Below are positions 12,111 to 22,243 of a DNA stretch of 64,000 nt, in pieces (within the stretch, counting starts at the first letter, position 1; every line of letters begins with the position of its first letter). Source of the stretch: Lactifluus volemus (lineage: Eukaryota; Basidiomycota; Agaricomycetes; Russulales; Russulaceae). The position numbers and the translations under genes were made by a program. A model generated the notes under the pieces. That model ran no database searches, had not been told where the DNA came from, and was given only the letters and a program-made list of their open reading frames with translations. The stretch is taken from contig WTXI01000014.1 in the NCBI GenBank assembly GCA_022376515.1, positions 248,001 to 312,000 on the forward strand. The letters run 5' to 3'.

Positions 12111-15100
12111 CCAGTACCACTGGCGCCACGGCAGCAGGGGGACTCCTCCCTTCCTCCAGAATACAAGCGCCACTGGAGGGTCTTCTCTGAGGAACTGTCT
12201 CATCGCTTTCCCCCGGCTCGGCTGGACGACCACGAGATCAAACTAAAAGAGGGAGCCCCTACCACGATAAAAAGTAAAACCTACCCCCTCAGCCCCGCCG
12301 AGATGGAGGCAGCAAGAAAATGGATCGACGAAAATGAACAGCTAGGGTACATCGAGAAGGGGGACTCGCCCTGGGCGACCCCGTTCTTCTTCGTTAAGAA
12401 GCAGGATGGTTCCCTCCGCCCGGTTCAGGATTATCGGAAGGTCAATGAATGGACCATACCAGACGTGTACCCCCTCCCGCGTATCGAGACAATCTTGGAG
12501 CAATTAGAAGGAAAACAACTATTCACGACCCTCGACATTCGCTGGGGGTACAATAACATCAGAATCAAGGCTGAGGATCGTTGGAAGGCCGCTTTTATCA
12601 CCCCCTTTGGCTTGTACCTCCCCAATGTGATGCCCTTTGGCCTCCGGAACGCGCCGGGGACCTTCCAGCGCTGCATGCACACCGTCTTCCGCGACCTCCT
12701 GAACACTTACCCTGATTTCATCCACATTTACATGGATGACTTTCTCATCGCCACCCCGAACCGAAACGCGGCGGATTTGACCCTGCACCGGACAATCGTT
12801 CACCAGGTACTACAGCGCTTCGAGGACGAGTCCTTCTTCCTCAAAGCGGCAAAGTGCCATTTCGAACAACCTCGCGTACACTACTTAGGCATCATGGTTG
12901 AGGATGGCAAGATATCCCTGGACCCTACGAAACGGCAAGGGCTACTGGAGTGGCCGACTGAACAAAGTACCGTCTCCGGCGTGCGAAGTACCCTGGGGGT
13001 GTTCGGCTACCACCGCCCCTTCATCCCCGGCTTTGCGGAAATCGCGCGGCCTCTCACCGACCTCTTAAAGAAGGATGCCCCCTTTCATTGGGGAGACGAG
13101 CAGCGCGCGGCTGTAAAACGCCTCATCAGCCTGGTCGAACGCGACATGGCTCTTAATCGCCCGGATCACGACCGTCCGTTCGAAGTCGAAGTGGACGCCT
13201 CCCAGTTTGCCCTCGGGGCCATCCTCTTTCAACGCACCCCCACCGGACTCCCGCGCCCCATTAGTTATTATTCCCATGCCCTGTCCCCGCCCGAGCGGGG
13301 TTACGACGTCCACGACCGCGAACTCCTCGCCATCATTCACGCACTCAAACGCTGGCGCCACCTGCTGCTGGGAGCACGGCACCCCATAAAAGTCTACACC
13401 GATCATAAAAATCTACAATATTATCGCCACCCTCGTGATATTAACCGGCGTGTCGCCCGCTACATTCCCCTATTGGGGGAATTTAACCTCTCCCTCATTC
13501 ACAAACCTGGCAAGTCGATGAGGGCGGACCCGCTCTCCCGTCGCCCGGACTTTGATACTGGGGCCTTGGACAATAGGGATGTTATCGTTCTCCCCAGCGA
13601 GCTGTTCGCGTCTGTCGCTACGCTTTCCTTTGCACCCCTGAACCCCTGGGAGAACAAGCTGCTCCGAGCTCAGGAGGCGGCGCCCACGGACATTGCTGGC
13701 TGGTCAGCTCCCTTTCGGCTCGAGCGGGGCCCGCATGGTCTGTGGACCCGCAATGGAAGGATCGTTGTCGTGGCAGACAACGCCCTGAGGAGGGAGGTGA
13801 TTGCTGCACATCATGACCATGTCACCGCTGGACACCCCGGAATTTCGAAAACCTTACATGCAGTAGAACAAGGCTATTGGTGGCCCGACATGAAGACCTT
13901 TGTCCAGCGATATGTCAAGGGATGCGCCACCTGCCAGACCACAAAGAGCAACACAGTCCGGCCCAAAGTTCCAATTTACCCAATCACCATTAAACCAAAC
14001 GCGCTACCATTCGAAACTATCGCACTCGACCTCATTGTAGACCTCCCACCATCGCAGGGTTACGACTCCATCCTAACGATTACTGACCACGACTGCACAA
14101 AGGCGGCGTTCTTCCTCCCTTGTACCCAGAAAATCGATTCTGAAGGAGTGGCCGCACTCTACGCCCAGCACGTTTTCCCTCACTATGGGGTTCCTAAGAC
14201 CGTCATATCAGACCGCGACACGAGGTTTACCTCAAAATGGACGACAGACCTTTGTAAACGATTCAAAATAAACCAAAATATTAGTACAGCATACCACCCC
14301 CAGACAGATGGCCAATCAGAAAGGACGAACCAATGGCTAGAACAGTACCTTCGAATCTACGGCAACTTCCAGCAGAACAACTGGGCACGATGGCTCCCTC
14401 TTGCCCAATTCGTACACAACTCCTGGCCCAGTACCACCACCGGGAAAACCCCCTTCGAATTACTCATCGGCTTCACTCCGCGCGCTCAGGAACAGCAGAT
14501 AACGGACTCGGCCCTACCGGCCCTAGAGGAACGATCCACTTACCTTCGAGGACTGCGGGAACGAGCGCAAAAGGCTATTCGACAGGCACAAGACATGACA
14601 AGGAAATATCACGAACGGAAGAAGGGGCAGCGCCACTTCCGACCTTTCACCGAGGGACAGAGGGTCCTACTCGAGGGAACAAACTTAAACCTGCCTTATC
14701 CGACTAAGAAGCTTCGACCGAAACGCTTCGGACCTTTCCGCGTCATCAAAGTGATCTCGCCCTATGTGTACAAATTAGATTTGCCACCCCAATGGAAGAT
14801 CCACAACGTCTTCCATGCGTCCCTCCTGACCCCCTACTCGGAAACAGCCGAACATGGCCGAAATCACACCGAGCCACCCCCAGATCTGGTCGACGATCAT
14901 CAGGAATACGAAGTCGAAGAGATCCTCGGATCAAGAAGGCGGTACAGAAAACTGCAATATCTCCTAAAGTGGAAAGGGTATTCCGCAGCACACAACACGT
15001 GGGAGCCGGTCGAGAACGTCAATTCCCCGGAATTAATCCAAGAATTCCACGAGGCAAATCCCGAAGCCGTGAGAACTCTTGAAGTCAAGGAGGATATAAA

Positions 15101-16286
15101 CCCCCCGCTTGACTCTTTATCATCGCTATCCCCCTCTCCTATGGACTTCTCCCCCATCAGAGACTTCATCCTCGACCTCGACATTGCCTCCATCGACATA
15201 CCCGACGACGTCTACGCTGCCATCGTCCTTGCTGGCCTCCTCCCTGAAGACTTTCAACCTGAACGACTCGACATCGACAACGAAGATGCCGCCTCACCGT
15301 CACCCCTCCCAGTACCAGATCCGTCCACCAGGCCCCTCGCACCCGTACCTATACTCTGGGCCCCTCAGCCCACTCGACCTTCCGCTTACGGCGAGTGGTC
15401 CCCCGAGCCCAACGACGACGACTACTCCTCGCCCGTCGCTCCCCCCAATTCGAAAGAAGAGCCCCCTTCCCTCGCGCTCGACGCCTTCCACCGCGTCGAC
15501 GAGTGGAGAACCCAGTCGGCCCCGCTACTCGAGACAGCGGGCCAGGAAGTCTCTCCCATTCCGTCACCCTCCTCGCGCTCCGAGCCACTCGACACCTTTG
15601 AGCGGCCCTTCACACGGGTCAACACCCCCGCCTCCTACAGCGACGGTCATCGATCTGACCAGTCCGTCTCCGCCTCCACCGCCAGTACGGAGTCCCAGCT
15701 ATCACGTCAGGACCCCTACTCCAGCTACCCCTCGCCCACCTACCCGCATGCGTCAGCTACATTGGACGCTGTTCACCCCCGACCCGCACGAGGGTATGTT
15801 GCCGAACCCCCTCAACACCCCGTTCGTACCGGCGCGGAGCCCCACGCCTCCACCGAGAAGGGCAAGGCTCCTGCAGATGGTGGCGCTCGTGGACTCCGAC
15901 GGGAACACGCGGGCGTTTGGCACGGCGTTTGTGCCACCGAATACGCGCCTCTTGCACACGGCGCGTGGTATTTCCCTCAGCAGTTTTCCACCCCTCTAGC
16001 CGCCACCTGGATCCCGACCTACCTGCCTCCGCCTCCCGCCTATCCATACTGTCACCGTTGCAACGACAGTCGGCCCGACCACCCCGCCGACTTGTGCCCC
16101 GTCGACGTCCGTTGCCTGTACTGCGCGGGCGGACACCTCTCTTGCCACTGCCCGTGGCCGCACTTCCTGTGCACGGCTGACGACTGCTTTTGCCCTGACG
16201 ACCATGACTTCGCGGAGCCGGAGGGTGTTCGCAACCCGGTCTGGCAGTGCCCAACGTCCCTCGTCTTGCGTCGACGCACCTTTTGA
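12111..16286 (+). CDS. Pol polyprotein (RT-RNaseH-integrase-chromodomain), 5' partial
   Basis: Long intronless frame; the first ATG is at 12303, but homology to RT starts upstream. Reverse transcriptase has YMDDFLIA (about 12729-12752). RNase H has EVDASQFALG (about 13190). The integrase zinc finger (HHDHVTAGHPG, later CATC) spans 13807-13935 and its catalytic core shows ALDLIVDLP, VISDRDTRFTS and the Glu of QSERTN (about 14020-14330). A chromodomain follows (YLLKWKGYSAAHNTWEP, about 14960-15010), which in this family steers insertion to modified chromatin. About 400 further residues are Pro/Ser-rich and end in a Cys/His cluster (about 16047-16200). The frame is intact to the stop, but the copy cannot be autonomous without Gag and protease. 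Confidence 0.9.
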   Translation, partial: PVPLAPRQQGDSSLPPEYKRHWRVFSEELSHRFPPARLDDHEIKLKEGAPTTIKSKTYPLSPAEMEAARKWIDENEQLGYIEKGDSPWATPFFFVKKQDGSLRPVQDYRKVNEWTIPDVYPLPRIETILEQLEGKQLFTTLDIRWGYNNIRIKAEDRWKAAFITPFGLYLPNVMPFGLRNAPGTFQRCMHTVFRDLLNTYPDFIHIYMDDFLIATPNRNAADLTLHRTIVHQVLQRFEDESFFLKAAKCHFEQPRVHYLGIMVEDGKISLDPTKRQGLLEWPTEQSTVSGVRSTLGVFGYHRPFIPGFAEIARPLTDLLKKDAPFHWGDEQRAAVKRLISLVERDMALNRPDHDRPFEVEVDASQFALGAILFQRTPTGLPRPISYYSHALSPPERGYDVHDRELLAIIHALKRWRHLLLGARHPIKVYTDHKNLQYYRHPRDINRRVARYIPLLGEFNLSLIHKPGKSMRADPLSRRPDFDTGALDNRDVIVLPSELFASVATLSFAPLNPWENKLLRAQEAAPTDIAGWSAPFRLERGPHGLWTRNGRIVVVADNALRREVIAAHHDHVTAGHPGISKTLHAVEQGYWWPDMKTFVQRYVKGCATCQTTKSNTVRPKVPIYPITIKPNALPFETIALDLIVDLPPSQGYDSILTITDHDCTKAAFFLPCTQKIDSEGVAALYAQHVFPHYGVPKTVISDRDTRFTSKWTTDLCKRFKINQNISTAYHPQTDGQSERTNQWLEQYLRIYGNFQQNNWARWLPLAQFVHNSWPSTTTGKTPFELLIGFTPRAQEQQITDSALPALEERSTYLRGLRERAQKAIRQAQDMTRKYHERKKGQRHFRPFTEGQRVLLEGTNLNLPYPTKKLRPKRFGPFRVIKVISPYVYKLDLPPQWKIHNVFHASLLTPYSETAEHGRNHTEPPPDLVDDHQEYEVEEILGSRRRYRKLQYLLKWKGYSAAHNTWEPVENVNSPELIQEFHEANPEAVRTLEVKEDINPPLDSLSSLSPSPMDFSPIRDFILDLDIASIDIPDDVYAAIVLAGLLPEDFQPERLDIDNEDAASPSPLPVPDPSTRPLAPVPILWAPQPTRPSAYGEWSPEPNDDDYSSPVAPPNSKEEPPSLALDAFHRVDEWRTQSAPLLETAGQEVSPIPSPSSRSEPLDTFERPFTRVNTPASYSDGHRSDQSVSASTASTESQLSRQDPYSSYPSPTYPHASATLDAVHPRPARGYVAEPPQHPVRTGAEPHASTEKGKAPADGGARGLRREHAGVWHGVCATEYAPLAHGAWYFPQQFSTPLAATWIPTYLPPPPAYPYCHRCNDSRPDHPADLCPVDVRCLYCAGGHLSCHCPWPHFLCTADDCFCPDDHDFAEPEGVRNPVWQCPTSLVLRRRTF

Positions 16287-16308
16287 GGCGCTGGTGGCAC
16301 AGCGCCCT

Positions 16309-16323
16309 TGAGAAGGGAGGCAC
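16309..16323 (+). promoter_or_regulatory. Polypurine tract of element 1
   Basis: A purine-rich run (GAGAAGGGAGG) ends three bases before the LTR start TGTTACGG. This is where plus-strand DNA synthesis starts in LTR elements. Confidence 0.65.
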
Positions 16324-16918
16324 TGTTACGGTTTGGCACGTGATCTGCTTATGTATTAACCCCACGTGACGATGGGTATCTTTTTCGCTTTGTTCCGAGA
16401 CAATCTACGATACGGATCTTCGGATCTTTCCGTGTACGATACAGATCTCTGGATCTTCCCGAGGTATCTCCGTAGATCTCCGTATTTTCTCCGCTCGATC
16501 TACGATATATTATTTAGGAGGCGTGTCACGCTGTGACACGCCTGGGACTCTATGACTCAGCATCACACCCTAGGAGTATATAAACCGGTCCGTTGTAGCT
16601 TGTCTCCTTAGACTTCGCTTCGTCTGCAATCAGACTAGTTGAACCCTCTTCCCTTCTTGTCCCTTCAAGTCAGACCTCCTGACCGCTGTCATCCAAGACT
16701 TAGTCTCGTCTTGTGATTGCCCTTGACCTCTTCTTTGACGATACAGTAGAGTGCATCCGTCAGCGCGACGCCCTCCTCTATAGTAAAGCCAAGGGAAGAA
16801 CTTGTGTGATCCTTGTCGTGCTGAGGCTTAGTGCCACGCTCAGCCCTCCTCGATCACTGTCATAGCACCGTCGTGCGCCAAGGCCCCTCTGAGCCTTGAC
16901 ACCCCTGGTTCTGGCAAT
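16324..16918 (+). repeat. 3' LTR of element 1
   Basis: Begins with TGTTACGG directly after the polypurine tract. A TATA box (TATATAAA, 16577-16584) followed by a leader-like pyrimidine-rich region fits an LTR promoter. The end is approximate (about 16900-16918): sequence there reads GGCAATATG where a CA terminus would be expected, so the LTR may be cut short. Confidence 0.6.
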
Positions 16919-17034
16919 ATGTGGCTGCCACAAAAGTTGCCTGCAGGATAGCACTCACTAAAGTGAAATTGGCCCTTTTAGCTTTGACAATCACTGAAGG
17001 GAGTAATAAAATGTTTTCATGATTGAATATCACT

Positions 17035-17039
17035 TTAGG
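17035..17039. repeat. Target-site duplication of element 2, left copy
   Basis: TTAGG immediately outside the left LTR, matched by TTAGG at 24704-24708 outside the right LTR. Five bases is the usual duplication for this integrase family. Confidence 0.85.
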
Positions 17040-17643
17040 TGTTAAGGTTCCAAGTGGGACCTTTGTACGAAGTGTACGTTCGTTCGTGAAGTCAAGAGCT
17101 AGACTTGCAAGACGTGCAAGTCAAGATCAAAGGTTCGATAGAGATGAGACTTAGTAAACGACTAAGTCAAGAGCGTTTCAGAGGTCAAGAGCTTTGGGCT
17201 CAAAGTGAGACCAAAGTGTCAAGAAGTCAATAATCGTGATGTCAAGAGGGTTCTCTCAGGTCTGATGCTTCTAGGCAAGCAAGGTTCTAATAGATAGAAG
17301 ACTTGGATTGCGAAACAAAACTGAGACTTAAGGTCTCTAGGGCAGAAAGTACAGGGTTTATATAGATAAAGAATGCGGCTATGTACACAGCCGTAGGGGC
17401 TGTGACCTTCGTACAGCTTTCAGGGTTTGAAACATGATTCAGGAATCAGCGAGTCATCCTGTGCATGTGGCTGTTGCTTGAGGCTGTACGGTGCTGTGTA
17501 GAGCTGTATCGTGAGAAAAATAAGTAAGCGATCTGAAAAAAAGCGATCGGCAGTCCATTCGCATAAGCAAAGAGTCAGCAGAAATGAATCATCAGTCCGA
17601 AAATGTACAGTATGAGTCAGCAAACACGTGTCAGTCCATAACA
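17040..17643 (-). repeat. 3' LTR of element 2 (left copy)
   Basis: 604 bp, read on the - strand from TGTTATGG (17643) to CCTTAACA (17040). It contains a TATA box (CTATATAAA on the - strand, plus coordinates 17357-17365) and, about 30 bases downstream, the 12-base self-priming complement (17318-17329). Confidence 0.95.
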
Positions 17644-17654
17644 CCATCCCCCGT
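17644..17654 (-). promoter_or_regulatory. Polypurine tract of element 2
   Basis: On the - strand ACGGGGGATGG directly precedes the 3' LTR start TGTTATGG. It lies 24 bases after the terminal stop codon of Pol (17678-17680). Confidence 0.65.
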
Positions 17655-17677
17655 CTAAGGCGCAGTCCCACCTGCGT

Positions 17678-20600
17678 TTACTCACGGTCCGCAGCATAGT
17701 CCCAGTCACTCATCTCCGCGTTGATCCAGCCAGACGTGGAGCGATCGACACCGTGGCCGTACCAGAGGTAAGCCTTCTTGTCGTCGGTGTAGGGGCATGA
17801 CCAATGCCAGTGAGGGTGTTCTAAGGGGACTCTACAAGCGTCTCCGAACTTGCATTGCTGGTGGGGTTCGTGACATGAAGGGCCCGAATGGCCGTAGTCG
17901 GCGCACCATTCACACCACTGGTGGAGGGGGCAGTCAACGTAGACGTGTCCGGGGTTTCATCGCTTGCATCTACCACAATAGGGCGTGTGCGTGATCCGGG
18001 CTGCGGCGGAATCAGCGGCGGTTCCACTGCTACTATTGACAACCCGTTCCATGCAAGTCTTGCAGTGAAGGGCACTCTCGCCGTCATGAACTGTACTCCC
18101 TGGCCACTGGTCGTCGTTAGTGTTACCGTCATTATCAAATGCCCATCCAAGTTCGTCGTCCTGGATAGGGGAGACAGATGAGGCGGGCGAGTTGCGGATG
18201 TTAGAGGTCGGTGAGTTTGATAAGGATGATAATTGGTTGTTTGGCGGGGAGGGGGCGGCGTCGCTCCTCGAGAGTCTATCAGGATCGGGGAGGTCCTCGT
18301 TCCACGTTGGCGGCGGGAGGACGGCGAGTGGGGTCCATGGACGTTCGGAGGGAGGTGTGAGGTAGTCCCAAATCGAACTTGTCGGTTTGGGTTGCTGTAT
18401 GGCCCACGCTGCGAATTCGCAGGCCTGGAAGAGCGACTCTCTGAGGGTGTCATCGAGCGGCGTGATTCGCGGGTATAAGGCAGGAGATCGGGGGTCGGGG
18501 AGCGGTTTCTCGGACGCCGTGTATAGCTCACTGGGATAAACGGTGGAGAGGCCGAACGATGATTGGTAGAGGAAGGACGATGGGTGTACTGGGCGGACGG
18601 GACGTGGTGCGGGTAGGTCATATTTGGCTGGGACATGTTGCATATAGCGAATTGTGAGGGAGTTTGGTAAAGGTGGTGTGGTGGTGGTAGTTGTAGTGGT
18701 GGGGATGAAAGTTGGTGATGTCGTTCCTTGCTGAAGCAAGAGGGTTCTTATAGCTTTTGGTTGAGCTTTGTAAAAGGCTGTGAGTAGTTCTGGGGCGTCA
18801 ACATTTTCAGCTGGTTCCCATGTGTTGTGTGCGGCGGAATAGCCTTTCCACTTTAGGAGATATTGGAGCTTCGTCTTGTTCTTTGGTCCGATACGTCTGG
18901 ACCCTAGAACAGCTTCTACTTCATACTCCTCTTCTCCGTCTACAAGTTCCGGTGCAGGCTGTTCGAAGTTCGGACCATGTTCGGGTGTTTCCGTATAGGG
19001 GGCGATCAGTGATGTGTGAAACACATCATGAATCTGCCATCGATCTGGGAGTTTGAGGCGTACTACTACCGGTGATATGACTTTGGTGATTGTAAAAGGT
19101 CCATAGCGTTTTGGGGCTAGCTTGCTGCTAAGGTGCGTCATTTTGAGATTGGTACCTTCAAGCCAGACCTTTTCTCCTATGGCATATTTTCGGTAGTGGC
19201 GTTGACCCTTCTTGTGTTCTGTGCGTTTGTGAAGGAGGGTCTGTGCGTGTTTCATTGCTGATCGGGCTTTTTCTCGGATGTTTTTGAGTTCTTCGGATCT
19301 TTTGTTGACATAGGGTAGATGGCTTGTGATCCGAGAGGTTGTGACGAGAGGGGTGTATCCGATGAGAAGTTCGTACGGAGTAAATCCGGTTGTGGCGTTT
19401 GGCCATGAGTTATGAACGAACTGGGCCATGGGTAGAAGTGTGGACCAGTCATTCATGTAATCATTGCCGTAAATGCGGAGATATTGTTCCACTCGTTGGT
19501 TGCTTCTTTCCGATTGACCGTCTGTTTGAGGGTGATAGGCGGTACTGATATTTTGCGATATTTGAGTTTCTGGCAGAGCCCCGTAGCTAGATGTGATGTG
19601 AAGCGGGGTCTCTATCAGAGATGATTCTTCGGGGAATGCCGTAGTTCGGAAAAACGTTGGAGATGTATAGGTGATTACTTCTTCCGTGGTGATCTTTTTT
19701 GTACACGGTAAGAAGACGGCAGCTTTAGTGCAATCGTGATCAACGATCGTAAGGATGGAATCATATCCGTGTGACTCGGGAAGATCCGTATAAGGTCCAT
19801 TGCCACGACTTGGAAAGGAACATTAGATGTCTCCTGCTCTCGTGGTTCTATGGGAGCAATGGGGGGTTTTGGGCGATGGGTAAGGGGTTTCGTTGACTGG
19901 CATGTGGCGCATCCTTTGACGTATTGTGTGACATACTGCTTGAGTCCAGGCCACCAGAAGTTATGGAAGACTTCTATCATGGTGTTGGCGATGCCTGGAT
20001 GACCAGCGAGCTGATGGTCATGATAACGCCAGAGTATATCTTTCTTCAGTTGGTCGTTTTCAGGGACTACTGGAGCGTCCGCTTTCCACCACTGTCCTTT
20101 GTAATCTTGCTCTAGCTGATGTTCTTCGGCCCATTGTTTCATAAGGTCGTCGTTTTCTCTTTGCGCTAGCCAGACACGTTCTTCAATGGAGTGGAGTCCC
20201 ATTGCTTGAACAAAGAGCTTGTCAGGTAGTACCACAATGTCTTCGTTGTCATCGTCGCCTTTGGGAATGGCGGGATGTCGTGACAAAGCATCAGCACGAT
20301 TTGTAGCGCCAGGTTTGTGAATGAGTTCAAAGTTAAACTCCGCTAATTTGCTTAAATAGCGCGCTACTCTTCGTGCGATATTTCGTGGTGACCGATAAAA
20401 TCGGAGATTGTTGTGATCGGTGTACACTTTGATTGGGAAAGGTGAGGATAATAATACGTGTTCCCACGAAGGAGTCCTCTGACGACTGCTAAGAGTTCGC
20501 GGTCATAAACTGGATAATTTCTCTCTGCAGCGTTGAAGGTGTGTGAGTCGTAACCAACTGCTCTAGGTTTGTTATCCTTGTCTCTTTGAAGTAGGACTGC

Positions 20601-22243
20601 TCCAGTGGCATATTGGGAGGCGTCTACTTCAAGTTCAAAGGGTTTTGAGTAGTCGGGTCGGTATAGGACTGGGTCTTCTTGTACGCGTTGGAGTAAAATT
20701 TTTAGGGCGTTACTGCACTCATCGGTCCAGTCGAACTTCACCCCCTTCTTTAGAAGTGCAGTAATGGGGCGTGCGATATCGGCAAAGCCGCGGATAAAGG
20801 GCCTTTGAAAACCGAGGACGCCAAGGGTACTTCGGACGTCTTCGACCTTCGTAAGGACGGTAGGCCAGTTAGCAAGACCATTTCTTTTTGTTGGGTCAAT
20901 CGTGATTTTCCCATCACGGACTTCAATACCAAGGTATTTGACTTGTTCCTTTTCAAAGTGACATTTTGACGCTTTGAAGAATAGGGAAAGTTCACGAGCG
21001 CGTGTGAGAACTGCGTGGGTGATCTCGCGAAGTTCTTCTAGATTGTCGGAACAAATGAGGACGTCATCCATATAAATTAGAATGCGTCCTGGGTATTTGT
21101 TGACAAGGTCGGCGAAGGCGGCATCCATGAATCGTTGGAAGACCGCCGGTGAGTTTCGTAGTCCAAAGAACATCACTTTAGGTTTAAAAAGACCATAGGG
21201 AGTTTTGAACGCTGCTTTCCATTGGTCTTCGTCTTTAATGCGGATATTGTGATACCCCCATCGAATGTCAAGGGTAGTAAAATACCGCATGCCATGGAGT
21301 TGTTCTAGAAGATTTTCGATGCGGGGGAGAGGGTAAACATCGGGAATAGTGTGTTCGTTAACGCGTCGATAATCTTGAACTGGTCTAGAAGTTCCATCTG
21401 CTTTAGGGATAAGGAACCAGGGTGATGACCAAGGGGAGTCCGTTTGCTCGATATAACCTTTTTCCTGATGTTCTTTGAGGAATTTCTTTGTAATTTCTTT
21501 CCCTTCTTCAGTTAATGGATAAACTTTGCAGTTAATGATGTCAGGTGCGTCTGGTTTCAACTTTATCTCCATGTCGAATTTTCCACGACTCGGAGGGAAG
21601 CGTTTTGCTGCTTCTTCGTCAAAGATGAAGGCGTGTCGTTGGTACTCAAGGGGTATTCCTTGAACAGCAGCACTGGAAGACGTGCGTCGTTCGGTATCCG
21701 CGATAGCCCACTCTTGTGATTTTCCAGCAGGCTCTAAAGCTCGTGCGAGTAAAACTCGAGCTTTTTCTTTGAGAGCAACTGCTGCGTGGTAATACTGGGA
21801 CTCGAGGCAAATCTTCGGGTTTTCATCGTCTAAGGTTCGGTCTTTCCAGTTGAGTTTTGGGTTAAACGTTTCTAGCCACGGATATCCAAGGATGACGCGA
21901 TCCATGCCTAGGTCCGTGATGAAGAAGTTTTGTAATTCTTCTAATTTTCCCATACGGATACGTAAAGTAGAAAACTTCGTGACTCGTCCTAGTTTGTTTT
22001 CTGTTCCATCGACGTTAAAGATCTGGATTGGTTTGTCTAGATCTTTTGTTCCTAGTTGCCATCTTTCTGCCGTTCGATGATCGATGAAATTACTGGTAGC
22101 GCCACTATCAACTAGCGCTTTGTCTTCTTTCGTTCCGCCGTTATAGCTTGAATAAATAATGGGGACTTCCATTGATGAAATGGCATTTAAATACAAGCTA
22201 TTCGGTACTAAGGCTCGGATCCAGGCGGGGAGATCAGAGCCCT
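17678..22243 (-). pseudogene. pol: Pol polyprotein of element 2, frame-broken
   Basis: Order on the - strand: aspartic protease (ALVDSGATSNFI), reverse transcriptase (IYMDDVLIC), RNase H (EVDASQYATGA), integrase zinc finger (HDHQLAGHPG to CATC), integrase core, GPY-like segment, chromodomain (YLLKWKGYSAAHNTWEP), a Pro/Thr/Ser-rich linker and a Cys/His-rich tail. The frame changes near 20466-20473, 19790-19797, 19660-19670, 19605-19608 and 19561, each explained by one missing base; three of these fall within 110 bases. An in-frame TGA at 17957-17959 cuts the Cys/His tail, which continues in frame to TAA at 17678. Either a defective copy mobilised in trans or sequence error in a functional one. 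Confidence 0.85.

Larger units (their letters stand above)
12111..16918 (+). mobile_element. 5'-truncated Ty3/chromovirus retrotransposon (element 1)
   Basis: Contains reverse transcriptase, RNase H, integrase, chromodomain, a polypurine tract and one LTR. It has no 5' LTR, primer-binding site, Gag or protease. The open frame begins just after an in-frame TAG at the satellite border, so the 5' half was lost there by incomplete insertion or rearrangement. The right end of the LTR is uncertain, because no TAACA-type terminus matches its TGTTA start. Confidence 0.8.

Noticed and set aside
15300..16365. Many long overlapping frames on both strands at the end of element 1 Pol
   Set aside because: High-GC Pro/Ser-rich DNA gives open frames in all readings; only the Pol frame has domains.
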